Source: JAHQVK01 sp036788295
GTDB lineage: Bacteria > Myxococcota > Kuafuiibacteriia > Kuafuiibacteriales > Kuafuiibacteriaceae
Length of the DNA: 64,000 nucleotides
Reading direction: 5' to 3'
Assembly (NCBI GenBank): GCA_036788295.1
Contig: DAIQNR010000001.1
Coordinates: 186,001-250,000 of the forward strand
In this document: positions 32,636 to 41,771 of the stretch, piece by piece
Layout of the letters: the number at the start of each line of letters is the position of its first letter
How positions within the stretch are numbered: position 1 is the first letter of the stretch
Made by a program: the position numbers and the translations under genes
Notes under the pieces: generated by a model
Database searches by the model: none
Told to the model about the DNA's origin: nothing
The model's input: only the letters and a program-made list of their open reading frames with translations

Positions 32636-34021
32636 TCATTTTTGTCCCAGCGGGGGGAGGCGAACCTCGATCCGGGTGCAGGCGGCAGCGGCGAGCTGCA
32701 GCGTCCCACCGTGGTCCTGCACGATCGAGCGAACCACCGACAGGCCGAGCCCGGTCCCGCCGCCCGCCGGCCAGAACGTCCGAAACGGCTCGAAGATCTG
32801 GTCCCGAACCGCCTCATCGATCCCGGGCCCGCTGTCCTCGACCGCGAGAACCGCAAAGAGGCCATCCTGCCCGACCGACACCTCCACCGCGCCGCGGTCG
32901 CCCGCCGCGCGCAGCCCGTTCTGGACGAGATTCAAGACCACTTGCTGAAGTTGGTCCCGGTCGCCGAGAACCCAGACCTCGGACGCCACGGTGAGGGTCA
33001 GAGCGACGCCGCTGCGTCGAGCGTGCGGACCGAGCAGGTCCACGATCGCCCGGACCGGGACGGAAAGCTCCGTGGCTTCGAGCCGGGGACGAGGCCGGCG
33101 CGCGACCCCGAGCAGCTGGCCCACGATGCCCGCCACCCGGTCCGACTGCTCGGCGATGATGGTGGCGCTCTTTCGCGCCGGCTCCGGCAGCCGTTCATCC
33201 CCGGCGAGGCCGCGGGCGCGGCCTCCGAGCACCTGCAGCGGGGAGCCGATTTCGTGGGCGAGCACCGCGGCGAGCTCCCCGACGAGCACCAGGCGGTGGG
33301 CCCGCTGCAGCTCCGCCTCGAGCTGCTGGCGGGCTTGCGTCTCGGTGAGCAGCGCCTCCCTGGCGTCGGCGAGTCTCTGGACCATCTTTCCGAGCTCCGC
33401 CCCCAGCTCGGCCACCTCCCCGGCCCCGGCCGGGTTGGGCCGAATGTCGAGGTTTCCGGCGGCGACCGCCCGCATCCCCACCACGACCTCCCGGAGCGGG
33501 CGCCGGAGCCGGAGGTGAACGACGAGCCCGATGATCCCGGCGAGGGCGAGCGCGAGGGCGAGCGTGATCTGGACGAGCGCCCGCGCCTCCCCGGAGAGGT
33601 CCGAGGCCATCGCATCGAGGCGGCGGGCCAAAACGAGGTGGCCGTCCCCCACCGGCAGCCTCAGCGCGAGCCAATCGCCCCGGCGGGCGGGGACGCCGGG
33701 CGCGATCGTCGCCGGCGCCAGCCGAGGAAGGAGGCTCTCGTCCCCGCCCACAACGATGAGCTGCTGCTGTTCGTCGACGAGGAAGAGGGCCACGGTCGGG
33801 TCGGAGAGCCGCTCGAACAGGGCGAGGATGTCGTGTCCTTGCCCATCCCTCCGAGCCGCCTCGGCCGCGGCTGCGACCGCCGCCCCGACGAGCGACAGCT
33901 CCCGGCTCGCCGCCGACTCGAGCGCCTGCCGTTCCGAAGCGAGCTGAAGCGCTCCGTGGGTGCCGAGCAGGGCCACCGCCGCCAGCACCAGCCAGAGCAT
34001 GAGAGTTCGGGACAGCGACAC
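32636..34021 (-). CDS. sensor histidine kinase, orphan
   Basis: A 461-residue two-component sensor kinase from the GTG at 34021. The start was chosen because a transmembrane helix follows immediately (LMLWLVLAAVALLG, 7–20). Residues 22–145 are a periplasmic sensor region (PTVALFLVDEQQQLIVVGGDE). Next are a second membrane helix (LALALALAGIIGLVV, about 154–168) and a HAMP linker to ~225. The dimerisation helix carries the phospho-acceptor H256 in LAHEIGSPL. The ATPase domain has NLVQNGLRAAGDRG, a DSGPGID G1 box, an FEPFRTF F-box and GGTGLGLS (G2). No response regulator adjoins it. It diverges from the calcium-repeat gene. Confidence 0.92.
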   Translation of the reverse strand: MSLSRTLMLWLVLAAVALLGTHGALQLASERQALESAASRELSLVGAAVAAAAEAARRDGQGHDILALFERLSDPTVALFLVDEQQQLIVVGGDESLLPRLAPATIAPGVPARRGDWLALRLPVGDGHLVLARRLDAMASDLSGEARALVQITLALALALAGIIGLVVHLRLRRPLREVVVGMRAVAAGNLDIRPNPAGAGEVAELGAELGKMVQRLADAREALLTETQARQQLEAELQRAHRLVLVGELAAVLAHEIGSPLQVLGGRARGLAGDERLPEPARKSATIIAEQSDRVAGIVGQLLGVARRPRPRLEATELSVPVRAIVDLLGPHARRSGVALTLTVASEVWVLGDRDQLQQVVLNLVQNGLRAAGDRGAVEVSVGQDGLFAVLAVEDSGPGIDEAVRDQIFEPFRTFWPAGGGTGLGLSVVRSIVQDHGGTLQLAAAACTRIEVRLPPLGQK

Positions 34022-34097
34022 CGCCGGCAGTGTGGGAGAACGAGGCGAGCGTTGACACGGAAACCGCGGCGTGATTCTCCGCCGCCCGCAGGCCGCC

Positions 34098-34940
34098 ATG
34101 TTCCATTTGCTCGCCCTCAGCTTGCTCGCGGTCGCCGTTGACACCGACGGGGACGGAATTCCCGACAAACGGGAGCGGTCGAGCGGCACGAACCCCTACG
34201 ACGCCGACACCGACGGCGACGGGGTCGACGACGGGGAAGAGGACTCGAACCGGGATGGAGAGGTGGACGACGGTGAATCCGATCCCCGCCGCCCCGGCCT
34301 GTTCCCGGGCATGTACCCGCACATCCCGGAGCCGCTGGTGTTCGACCTCGTCCGGGGCCTCGGGGCCGAGCGCGGCGAGGTGGAGGTGAACTCGCTGTTC
34401 GTATACGGGCTGAGAAATGGCCAGCTCGCCTGGGCGCCGGAGGTCGAGTGGGCGTTTCTCGACGGCTACGCCATCGAGCTCGAGCTCCCGATCGTGGACC
34501 GCGAGATCGAGGCGATCAAGGCCGCAGTGCAAGGCACCCTGCCGGACGGTATCGCCGACTTCATCCACGGCTGGCAGTTGCTCGGAGAGGTCTCGCTCGA
34601 TGGGGACAGCTTCGACGCCCTGCTCGTGTACATCGCCGGCCTTCGGCGGTCCTCGTTCAGCTTTCTCGGGATGGCCGGACCGAAGGTGTTCGGGGAGCCG
34701 GGCCGCCAGGATCCAGGGGTGACCGCAGTCCTGAACGGGTCTGCGTACTTCGACGCCGAAGAGTGGCTCACCTTCGGGCTCGAGCTGAACGGCCTCGTCG
34801 GCGACCGCAACGAATTTCGCTGGATTCCACAGGTCCATATCCAGTTATCGAAGCGGGTCCGAATCCAGGTGGGCGCCGGGGCCGAGCACGGGCCGGGGGG
34901 CATCGAGCCGATCGTGGCCAGCCGCATCATCCTCGAGTGA
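34098..34940 (+). CDS. exported protein with thrombospondin type-3 calcium repeats
   Basis: A 280-residue exported protein. The signal peptide is LLALSLLAVA; the ATG at 34098 fits it best, although a GTG at 34071 is in frame. Residues 14–65 are thrombospondin type-3-like repeats (DTDGDGIPDKRE, DADTDGDGVDDGEEDSNRDG), Asp-rich loops that bind calcium. The C-terminal ~200 residues are beta-rich with alternating strands (AYFDAEEWLTFGLELNGLV, WIPQVHIQLSKRVRIQVGAG) and resemble an outer-membrane barrel or beta-helix, without a definite family. It is followed 13 bases later by a histidine kinase in the same direction, so it may encode that kinase's extracellular partner. Confidence 0.75.
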   Translation: MFHLLALSLLAVAVDTDGDGIPDKRERSSGTNPYDADTDGDGVDDGEEDSNRDGEVDDGESDPRRPGLFPGMYPHIPEPLVFDLVRGLGAERGEVEVNSLFVYGLRNGQLAWAPEVEWAFLDGYAIELELPIVDREIEAIKAAVQGTLPDGIADFIHGWQLLGEVSLDGDSFDALLVYIAGLRRSSFSFLGMAGPKVFGEPGRQDPGVTAVLNGSAYFDAEEWLTFGLELNGLVGDRNEFRWIPQVHIQLSKRVRIQVGAGAEHGPGGIEPIVASRIILE

Positions 34941-34953
34941 ACCCTCGAGCGGC

Positions 34954-36954
34954 TTGTCCGTCCGGCCCGCCCGGTGGTCCAGTTCGCAGGTGCGGCTCGG
35001 CCTCGCCACCCGGATCTTCGTGGGCTTCGCCGGCCTGCTGCTCGGGGTGGTGTTCTTGTCCTCGCTCTCGGTGCGCCAGATCAGGAGCGCCGCTCAGGAC
35101 CTCCGGGCGATCCGGGACGGCCACCTCGCCCTCGCCCGGGTGATCGCGCAGCTCGAGACCCACCAGCAAAACCGGCTCCGGGACCTGCGCCGGGCCTTGG
35201 ACGAGCCCGACCCTCGGAACCGAGCGGTGATCCTGCGCATCGCAGTGGCCTACTACCCGGGGGTCATCGACGCCTCGCTCGACGCGCTCGCCGAGGCGTG
35301 CCGGCGGCTCACCCGTGGGGACCGCGGCGGGCAACGCGGGCGGCACGACCGCGCGTTCTGCGCCGGGGTCCGGGAGCGGGCGGCGCCGCTCGAGCAGGCA
35401 TCGCTCGAGCTCGATCGGATCGCCGAGCGGCTCGAGAGCAGAGCGCAGGCGGGCGAGGCCCTGGGGCCGGCCGGCTCGACGCTGGCCGAGCGGGGCGAGG
35501 CGCTGCGCCGGACGGTCTTCGAGCTCGACCGGTACCTGCGGGCGGAGACGGACGCCGCGGTGACCCGGGCCGAGCGCGACGAGCAATACGCGGTGCGGCA
35601 GGTGCTCGCCTCGACGCTCGGTGCGCTGCTGCTCGGGCTGTTCGTGACCGTGCTCGCGGCTCGGGCCCTGGCCCCGATTCGGCCTTTGGTCCGCTACGCC
35701 CGGGCCATCGCGAGGGGCGACTACCACCAGCCGCTCGAGCTCCGGGGCGCCGGCGAGCTGACCGCGCTCGCCGACGAGCTGCGGCGGATGGCCAAGGCGC
35801 GCGACGACCGCGAGGACGCGCTCGACCGCCAGGCCAAAGAGCTCGAGCGAGCGTACCTGAGGGTCGCGGACCTCAAGCGGTACCACGAGCGCGTCGTCCA
35901 CAGCCTCAGGGCCGGGGTGGTGGTCACCGACCGGGGCGGCGCGATCACCAGCGCCAACCGCTCCGCCCGCCACGGGTGGGAGCTCGAGGGGGTGGAGGGC
36001 CGCCCGATCACCGAGCTGTCGGTCGGGGTCGCGGTCGAGGCCCACCTCGGCCCGCTGGCCCGGCTGCTCGAGCGCCGGGAGCCGGCCCGCGCCGAGGCGG
36101 TCTTGCTCGGACGCACGCTGACCGACCTCGGCGCAGCCCCGCTCGAAGGCGAGGACGGCGAGGTGCTGGGCCTCGTCCTGACGCTGGAAGACGTGACCGA
36201 GGCGGTGCGAACGAAGGAGGCCTTGCTCCGCTCGGAGCGCCTCGCCGCGATCGGGCGAATGAGCGCCCACGTCACCCACGAGCTGAGAAACCCATTGGCG
36301 AGCATCTCCCTCAACGCCGAGCTGCTGCTCGAGCGGGGCGCGGAGGCCGACGAGGAGGCTCGGGAGCTGTGCCGCGCGATCGGGCGGGAAGCCGACCGGC
36401 TCAACGCGCTGGCCGAGGAGTACCTGCGCTTCGCCCGCCTGCCCCACCCAGAGTTGGTCGAGACCGCCCCGAAGGCGCTGATCGAGCCGCTCGCCGCCTT
36501 CGTCGCCCGAGACTGCCGCGCCGCCGGGGTCGAGCTCGAGCTCTCTGTCGAGCCCAACCTGCCCCCGGTCCGCGTGGACCCGGACCAGCTTCGGCAGGCG
36601 CTCTTGAACCTGGTGCGAAACGGGAAGGAGGCCATGCCCGAGGGGGGCCTGCTCACGCTCGGGGCTCGGCGGGACGACGACGCGGTCGAGCTGTTCGTCC
36701 GCGACGAGGGTCCGGGGGTGCCGGCGTCGGTGCAAGACCGAATCTTCGACCCGTTCTACTCGACCAAGCTCACCGGGACCGGGCTCGGGCTCGCGCTGGT
36801 CCTTCAGATCGTCCAGGAGCACGGCGCCCGTCTGCAGGTCCGCTCCGCACAGGGACGCGGGGCCGAGTTCGTGCTCCGATTCGAGCGGATCTGCGGCCCG
36901 CAGATGACATCCCCGGCGCAAACGGGCACCGGTAGTGTGAAGGGGAGCGCATGA
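34954..36954 (+). CDS. sensor histidine kinase with PAS domain
   Basis: A 666-residue membrane kinase read from TTG 34954 (a GTG at 34990 is an alternative). Transmembrane helices at ~18–38 and ~216–240 flank a helical periplasmic region (50–215). A HAMP helix and coiled coil (KELERAYLRVADLKRYHE) lead to a PAS domain (about 312–420; LRAGVVVTDRGGAITSANRS). The phospho-acceptor is H442 in HVTHELRNPL. ATPase motifs are NLVRNGKEAMPEGG, DEGPGVP, FDPFYSTK and GTGLGLAL. This is an NtrB-like arrangement. It has no adjacent response regulator. Its stop overlaps the rhomboid start by four bases (ATGA), a strong sign of co-translation. Confidence 0.9.
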   Translation: MSVRPARWSSSQVRLGLATRIFVGFAGLLLGVVFLSSLSVRQIRSAAQDLRAIRDGHLALARVIAQLETHQQNRLRDLRRALDEPDPRNRAVILRIAVAYYPGVIDASLDALAEACRRLTRGDRGGQRGRHDRAFCAGVRERAAPLEQASLELDRIAERLESRAQAGEALGPAGSTLAERGEALRRTVFELDRYLRAETDAAVTRAERDEQYAVRQVLASTLGALLLGLFVTVLAARALAPIRPLVRYARAIARGDYHQPLELRGAGELTALADELRRMAKARDDREDALDRQAKELERAYLRVADLKRYHERVVHSLRAGVVVTDRGGAITSANRSARHGWELEGVEGRPITELSVGVAVEAHLGPLARLLERREPARAEAVLLGRTLTDLGAAPLEGEDGEVLGLVLTLEDVTEAVRTKEALLRSERLAAIGRMSAHVTHELRNPLASISLNAELLLERGAEADEEARELCRAIGREADRLNALAEEYLRFARLPHPELVETAPKALIEPLAAFVARDCRAAGVELELSVEPNLPPVRVDPDQLRQALLNLVRNGKEAMPEGGLLTLGARRDDDAVELFVRDEGPGVPASVQDRIFDPFYSTKLTGTGLGLALVLQIVQEHGARLQVRSAQGRGAEFVLRFERICGPQMTSPAQTGTGSVKGSA

Positions 36955-37760
36955 ACAAGCCCGTCATGGAGGGCGGCGGTTTCGCCCTCCCCCGGCCCAG
37001 CCGGACCGTCATCGCCTTGATCGTGGCCAACGTGGTCGCCTACGTGCTGCAGCTCGTGCTGCTGCGCACGGGCGCCTCCCCGGTGGTGGAGGCCCTGTAC
37101 CTGACCCCAGAGGACGTCTACCGCCGCGGCTTCGTCTTCCAGCTGTTCACCTACGGCTGGCTGCACGCCCCCACGAACCCGATGCACCTCGCGTTCAACA
37201 TGCTGTGGCTGTGGCTGTTCGGGAACCCGATGGAGGCGTGGTGGGGGCGACGCCGGTTCCTGTTCGCCTACGGGCTGTTCCTCGTCTGCGGCGCCGCCCT
37301 GACCGTCGCGGTGGCGCTTCTGGCCGAGACCGGAGCGCTCGGCGGGCTGCTCGAAGGCTTCCCGAGGACCCAGCATCTGGGCGCCTCAGGGGCCACGATC
37401 GGGATCACGGTCGCCTGGGGCCTCGTGAACTCCAAGCAGCCGATACAGTTCCTGCTGCTCGGACGAATGACCGGAGGCACGTTCGTCTTGCTGATCGTCG
37501 GCTTCGAGCTGCTGGTCGCGCTCTCGTTCTCTTCCACCTCCTCCACCGCCCACTTCGGGGGGATTTTGGGCTCGGTGGTGCTGTGCCGCGGCCTCTGGCG
37601 ACCGTCCCGGTGGGCCGAGCTGACCCGCCGCTTTCGCCTGAAGCGCCAGAAAGCCGCCCTCGAGCGGAAGCTCGCGAAGCTGAAGAAGACCCCGCCGCCG
37701 AACTGGCGGGTGATCGAGGGGGGCAAGGAGAAGCCGGACGACCCGAAGCGCTGGAACTGA
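36951..37760 (+). CDS. rhomboid family intramembrane serine protease
   Basis: A 269-residue polytopic protease that cleaves transmembrane substrates within the membrane. The rhomboid core has six helices: first helix VIALIVANVVAYVLQLVLL, the H79/N83 oxyanion pair in HLAFNML, the catalytic serine S146 in GASG (LGASGATIG), and the catalytic H201 in TAHFGGILG. The last ~55 residues are a charged cytoplasmic tail (RLKRQKAALERKLAKLKK) unusual in short bacterial rhomboids. It overlaps the upstream kinase gene by four bases, so it may process a partner of that sensor. It meets the convergent RelA/SpoT-like gene with only two bases between stops. Confidence 0.9.
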   Translation: MNKPVMEGGGFALPRPSRTVIALIVANVVAYVLQLVLLRTGASPVVEALYLTPEDVYRRGFVFQLFTYGWLHAPTNPMHLAFNMLWLWLFGNPMEAWWGRRRFLFAYGLFLVCGAALTVAVALLAETGALGGLLEGFPRTQHLGASGATIGITVAWGLVNSKQPIQFLLLGRMTGGTFVLLIVGFELLVALSFSSTSSTAHFGGILGSVVLCRGLWRPSRWAELTRRFRLKRQKAALERKLAKLKKTPPPNWRVIEGGKEKPDDPKRWN

Positions 37761-37762
37761 GC

Positions 37763-38815
37763 TCAAGCCCCAGGGGCGCGCCGAGCCCGCTGCAGCCGCT
37801 GCCTCACCCGGGAGCGCTGGCGGCCCTTGTACAGCGCGTGCCGGTTGTCGCCGGACTCGTTGACCTCGTGGGAGACGACATCCGCGATCTGGAACTCGAC
37901 GGTTCCGAACACGACCCGCCCCAGGCGGTCGAAGGTCTGGTCCTCGAGCGGGATGGCCCGGTCGATTCGGACTGGGACCTCGGTCACGAAGCTCACGACG
38001 CGGTACGTCGGCCCCGAGAATTCGTTCTTTGGCCCGATTCGAGGACTCTCCGGAGGTTCGTTGACGTCGGCCCCGCGACCGAAACCGGCGACGTTTCCTG
38101 CCCGCTGCAAGAGCAGCTCGAGGTCGAGCAGGCTGTTGTCGGACTGGCCGGGGACGAGATAGTTGAAGGGCATCAGCTCCCGGGTCAGCTCTCGAAGGAG
38201 GCAGGGGATGTCCTCGATGCGCTCGGTGATGAGCCGAAACCGCAGCTTGTCGAAGACCTTCGTCGCTTGGGTGTCGCGCTTGGCCAGCAGCTTCGAAAGG
38301 ACGCTGTCGTTCGTCTTGGTGTTCCCCGCGAAGTCGACCACCGGGAACCGGCGGTTGAGCAGCCCCCGGACCATGCGCTCCACCTTGGCCCGAAGAAGGA
38401 TGCCTACCTCGGCCGCCGACATCGGCAGCCGAGACAACAGCTCGTGCCCATCCTGATAGTTCAAGATGTGCATGACCTTCAACAGCATGCACGCCGACAG
38501 CCGGTCCCGGCGCCGGCCTTTGCCCGAAGCGAGCAGGAAAAGATCCCGGGGGGCGGCGTCTTTCGCCGCGTCGGCGATGCGCCGGTAGCGCAGGTGCTGC
38601 TCGAGGTACGCGAGCGCCCGATCCCTGAGGTCGAGCAGCCGGTCCCGGTCGAGCGGGTCGCTCGGGTCGAGCTCGTTCACCCGGAGCAGACCGTCCACGT
38701 CCTCCGGCGCCTCCATGTGCAGCCGGAACCAGTCCACCACCGAGCTGCCCCTCAGGACGAGCCGGAGCACGTCGAGGTCGGCGAGCCCGAGCGCGCCGAG
38801 AGGGGGGCCGCTCAC
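37763..38815 (-). CDS. divergent RelA/SpoT-type nucleotide synthetase-like protein
   Basis: A 350-residue cytoplasmic protein from the GTG at 38815, whose start overlaps the gltJ-like stop by four bases. The first ~155 residues are helical and unfamiliar. From ~165 to 345 it aligns by eye with RelA/SpoT synthetases: TNDSVLSKLLAKR (like the K-x-x-DS-I-x-x-K helix), FDKLRFRLI with D189 at the magnesium-binding position, EDIPCLLREL, then TYRVVSF with Y271 at the base-stacking Tyr, VPVRID, and VEFQI with catalytic-like E307, and ALYKGRQ. These key residues are retained, so activity is possible. I recall a myxobacterial conserved-hypothetical family (TIGR04552-like) with this shape; no function is established. 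Confidence 0.6.
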   Translation of the reverse strand: MSGPPLGALGLADLDVLRLVLRGSSVVDWFRLHMEAPEDVDGLLRVNELDPSDPLDRDRLLDLRDRALAYLEQHLRYRRIADAAKDAAPRDLFLLASGKGRRRDRLSACMLLKVMHILNYQDGHELLSRLPMSAAEVGILLRAKVERMVRGLLNRRFPVVDFAGNTKTNDSVLSKLLAKRDTQATKVFDKLRFRLITERIEDIPCLLRELTRELMPFNYLVPGQSDNSLLDLELLLQRAGNVAGFGRGADVNEPPESPRIGPKNEFSGPTYRVVSFVTEVPVRIDRAIPLEDQTFDRLGRVVFGTVEFQIADVVSHEVNESGDNRHALYKGRQRSRVRQRLQRARRAPGA

Positions 38816-41649
38816 TTGACCCGCAACGGGAACCTCACCGGCATCTTGCTTCCGCTGAACGCCGGGAACTTCCAAGACTTCGCGTTGCTCGCGACGCACT
38901 TGCCGAGCACTTCGCCCCCGACGGTCGACGGCTCGAATCGGGTCGCCGCCACCCGGCCGCTGGGCAGGACGTCGAGCGTCACCTCGAACAATCCGGACGA
39001 ACCGCCCGACCGCTCGTGCTTCTCGATGCAGTCCCGCACTTGCTCCCGGTGCTGCTTCAGCACCCGCATGACCTCGGCGTCACCGAGCTTGGCGAGGGGG
39101 GCCGGCTCGACGGACGCCGGTTCGGTCCGAGCCGGTTTCGACGACGGCGGGAGCAGGTCATCGAGACCGCCCGACCGGGAAGCCTTCACCGGCTCCGGCG
39201 CCGGCTGGACCGGCCTCGGCTCTGCGCGCCGCGCCGGCGGCGGGCGCGGCGCTCGCACTGCAGCGACCCGAGCCGGCTCCGGATCAGCCCTCGGGGTCCG
39301 CTTGCTCGCTTCGCTCGGCGCCGCTCGTTGCGACCGCTTTTGGGCCGGCGACGGGGCGGTCAAGCTCGCCGCGTTGCCCGCGGTCCCTTGCGCGGGCGGG
39401 CTCGGTCGGGACGGGCTCGCTGCCAGCGGGCTCCGAGGGCCGGCCGGCGTCGGCGCGGGGTCGGCCCGAGCCGCCGATGCCGAGGCTTCGCCTGGGGCCC
39501 GCACCGCTTCGGCCGCGGTCTCGGATTCGGAGCCGGGCGGGGCCTCGGAGTCGGCCGCCGGCTCGGGCTGAGGATCGTTCGGAGGCCTCTCCGCCGGCGG
39601 TGGAGCGGCTTGAGTCGGCTCGGCCGGCGGCGCAGCGAGCGGGAGCGGACGGGCGGCGGCGACCGGCTCGGGCGCCTCGGCGGGCTTCGAGCCCCCCGAC
39701 CCGCCTCGGGACAGCGCCGCCCATGCCCCCCCGACGACGAGCAGCACCGCCAGCCCGGCGCCGACCAGGACCAACGGGCGCTTCGGGTCGGGCCCGCTCC
39801 TCCGCTCCGGGACCGGGGAGGGCTGCAGGGTCTCGGCCCGGCGTGGGATGGCCCGGACCTTCGACACCGATTTTTCGGCCAGACCGAACTGGTTTGCCGT
39901 CGTGTCCGAACGTCCCCCACCCTCGAGCAGCCGAGACAGCTCTCCGCTGACGGTGGGGATGGCGGTCATCCGTCCGGTCGTCGGCTTGCCCCGCTCCGGC
40001 TCCGGAGCGAGCTCCTCGGCGGCGAGGGAGGCGAGCGCCGACGCGGCCGACGGTCGCCACCCCATATCGGCCGGCGCGTCCATGGACGCGAGCGCGATCG
40101 CGGGAGCCACCTCCCCGGTCACCACCGGCCCGGTGGCTCCGAACACCGACGCGGGCCGGGGGCGGGCCGACGGACGGGCGACGAGCGCCGCCCACTCGGG
40201 CACATCGCCCATGCGGGTCCAATCCCCCATGCCCTGCCGCCAGCACAGGGAGTCCGGGTCGAGCGCGCCGGAGGCCCAGCGGGACTCGACCTCCCTCGCG
40301 GTGAGCGGTCCCACTTGCTCATCCTCGACCGCGACGTACCACTCCGCGACCGCTCGGGTGGCGGCGAGCGGCGGCGGGGCCACCGGTGGGGTCGGCCCCG
40401 GATTCGGCGAATCGAGGTCGTCCGAGAGCGGGTCGGGCTCCGGTTCACCCTCGAACACCGCTTCGAACGCCGAATCGAACGCCCCCTCCACCGCCTCTTG
40501 GTCCTCGTGCTGGTCGTCCTCCGGCGGATCCACCTCACCCTGGGAGCCCGGCTCCTCCTCGTCCAGATTCCCCTTCTCCCCTCGAGTGGACGCCTCCGGC
40601 GGCTCGTCGAGCGGTGCTTCGGCTCTCGGCTCGAAACCGAGGCTCACGACCCCGTTCGCCCGCGACCGCAGTGGGGCCATAAGGTCGTCCCCGACATCGA
40701 GGGCGATCTCGCGTTCCCGAGACGCTTCGGGCGCAGCGGAGCGACCGGAGGTCGAGGGCGCCTCCCAGAGGGAGTCGGGCGCCGACGGCCCCGGCCCGAC
40801 CGGGGCTTGGGTCCGGCTCGAAGGTCGTTCGAGGTCGTCCGCCGGGTTCGGGTCTACGGCGCCGGGCGCCGGCCCGCTGGGGAGCGGTCCGAAGGAGTCG
40901 TAGGGGTCCGAGGACCCGAACCCGTCGAGAGCCCCGAACCCGTCGAGGGCTGTGCCGGCGTCGCGAGCATCGGGACCATCGCGAGATTCCGGCGGTGGAT
41001 CGGACTGGGGTCGGTCCAGGATGCGAGCGACCGCCGAAAGCCTCGCCGCATCGACCGCGAGCGTGGCCTCGTCCTCGACCGGACGGGGGAGCGCGGCCGC
41101 GACCAGCGCCTGCCATGGGTAGAGCGGCGCTCCTTCATCGGGCTCATCGTCCCTGGTCTCGTCGAGACCCAAGTCGTCGGCGGCGGGCGGGTCTCGGCGA
41201 ACGAGATCCGTCTTCCCATCGTCACCTCCGAACCGCGGCGCCGGCGAGGCGTCGGCGGAGCGCCGCGCCGGCGAGGCGTCGGCGGAGCGCCCCCACGGCT
41301 CCGGCTCGTCTCCCTCGATGGGCTCTGGCTCAATCCAAGGGTCGGGCGTCGGCGGCGACGGCGAGGCCACCGGGGTGACGATGACCTGGGTTCGCTGAAA
41401 CTCGTCGTCGTCGGGCGACCCGAGCAGGTCGACCGTCGCGGAACCCCCGGCGCGGGGCGCGCCCCACTCTGGACCCGGAGGCATCATCGCCGACCCATGG
41501 TCGGTGGGCGGGCCGGCGTCGGGCAACGGCGAGGAGCGGACCACGATCATGTGCCCGCAGCGCTTGCAGCGGACCTTCACCCCCCGAGGGCCGACCTTCT
41601 CGTCGGCGATCTGGTACTGCGCGCCGCAGTTGTCGCAGGCAAACTTCAT
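38812..41649 (-). CDS. gltJ: GltJ/AgmX-like gliding-motility protein (zinc ribbon–GYF–TM–TonB-C)
   Basis: A 945-residue inner-membrane protein. Its N-terminus is a zinc ribbon (C5, C8, C28, C31; MKFACDNCGAQYQIADE, VRCKRCGHMIVV). A long acidic, Pro/Ser-rich cytoplasmic stretch follows. A GYF-type domain lies at ~430–490 (WYVAVEDEQVGPLTAREVES), then one transmembrane helix at ~621–645 (VLVGAGLAVLLVVGGAWAAL), a Pro/Ala-rich periplasmic stalk and a TonB-C-like end (~855–945; VASNAKSWKFPAF). In Myxococcus, GltJ has this order: its cytoplasmic domains take part in MglA-dependent assembly and the periplasmic end engages the envelope. The giant TPR gene upstream strengthens the match. It overlaps the next gene by four bases. 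Confidence 0.85.
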   Translation of the reverse strand: MKFACDNCGAQYQIADEKVGPRGVKVRCKRCGHMIVVRSSPLPDAGPPTDHGSAMMPPGPEWGAPRAGGSATVDLLGSPDDDEFQRTQVIVTPVASPSPPTPDPWIEPEPIEGDEPEPWGRSADASPARRSADASPAPRFGGDDGKTDLVRRDPPAADDLGLDETRDDEPDEGAPLYPWQALVAAALPRPVEDEATLAVDAARLSAVARILDRPQSDPPPESRDGPDARDAGTALDGFGALDGFGSSDPYDSFGPLPSGPAPGAVDPNPADDLERPSSRTQAPVGPGPSAPDSLWEAPSTSGRSAAPEASREREIALDVGDDLMAPLRSRANGVVSLGFEPRAEAPLDEPPEASTRGEKGNLDEEEPGSQGEVDPPEDDQHEDQEAVEGAFDSAFEAVFEGEPEPDPLSDDLDSPNPGPTPPVAPPPLAATRAVAEWYVAVEDEQVGPLTAREVESRWASGALDPDSLCWRQGMGDWTRMGDVPEWAALVARPSARPRPASVFGATGPVVTGEVAPAIALASMDAPADMGWRPSAASALASLAAEELAPEPERGKPTTGRMTAIPTVSGELSRLLEGGGRSDTTANQFGLAEKSVSKVRAIPRRAETLQPSPVPERRSGPDPKRPLVLVGAGLAVLLVVGGAWAALSRGGSGGSKPAEAPEPVAAARPLPLAAPPAEPTQAAPPPAERPPNDPQPEPAADSEAPPGSESETAAEAVRAPGEASASAARADPAPTPAGPRSPLAASPSRPSPPAQGTAGNAASLTAPSPAQKRSQRAAPSEASKRTPRADPEPARVAAVRAPRPPPARRAEPRPVQPAPEPVKASRSGGLDDLLPPSSKPARTEPASVEPAPLAKLGDAEVMRVLKQHREQVRDCIEKHERSGGSSGLFEVTLDVLPSGRVAATRFEPSTVGGEVLGKCVASNAKSWKFPAFSGSKMPVRFPLRVK
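41241..41294. repeat. 27-base tandem repeat inside the gltJ-like gene
   Basis: Two perfect or near-perfect 27-base units (41241–41267, 41268–41294) encode the 9-residue repeat SADASPARR/SADASPAPR in the disordered cytoplasmic linker. The period preserves the frame. Confidence 0.8.
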
Positions 41650-41771
41650 GGCACCGGGCCCCGCCGTGGCTCTGGACCCTACCGCAAGAACGGCCAAGCT
41701 CCGAATTCCTCGTGTCCGATCCCCGGCCGATGCGGCCCGATCCCCCAAAATAGCGTGCGCCCGCCGAGCGC

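Noticed and set aside
41221..41294. possible CRISPR-like or transposon repeat in the gltJ-like gene
   Set aside because: Two 27-base in-frame units without spacers; it is protein-level duplication of a disordered linker.
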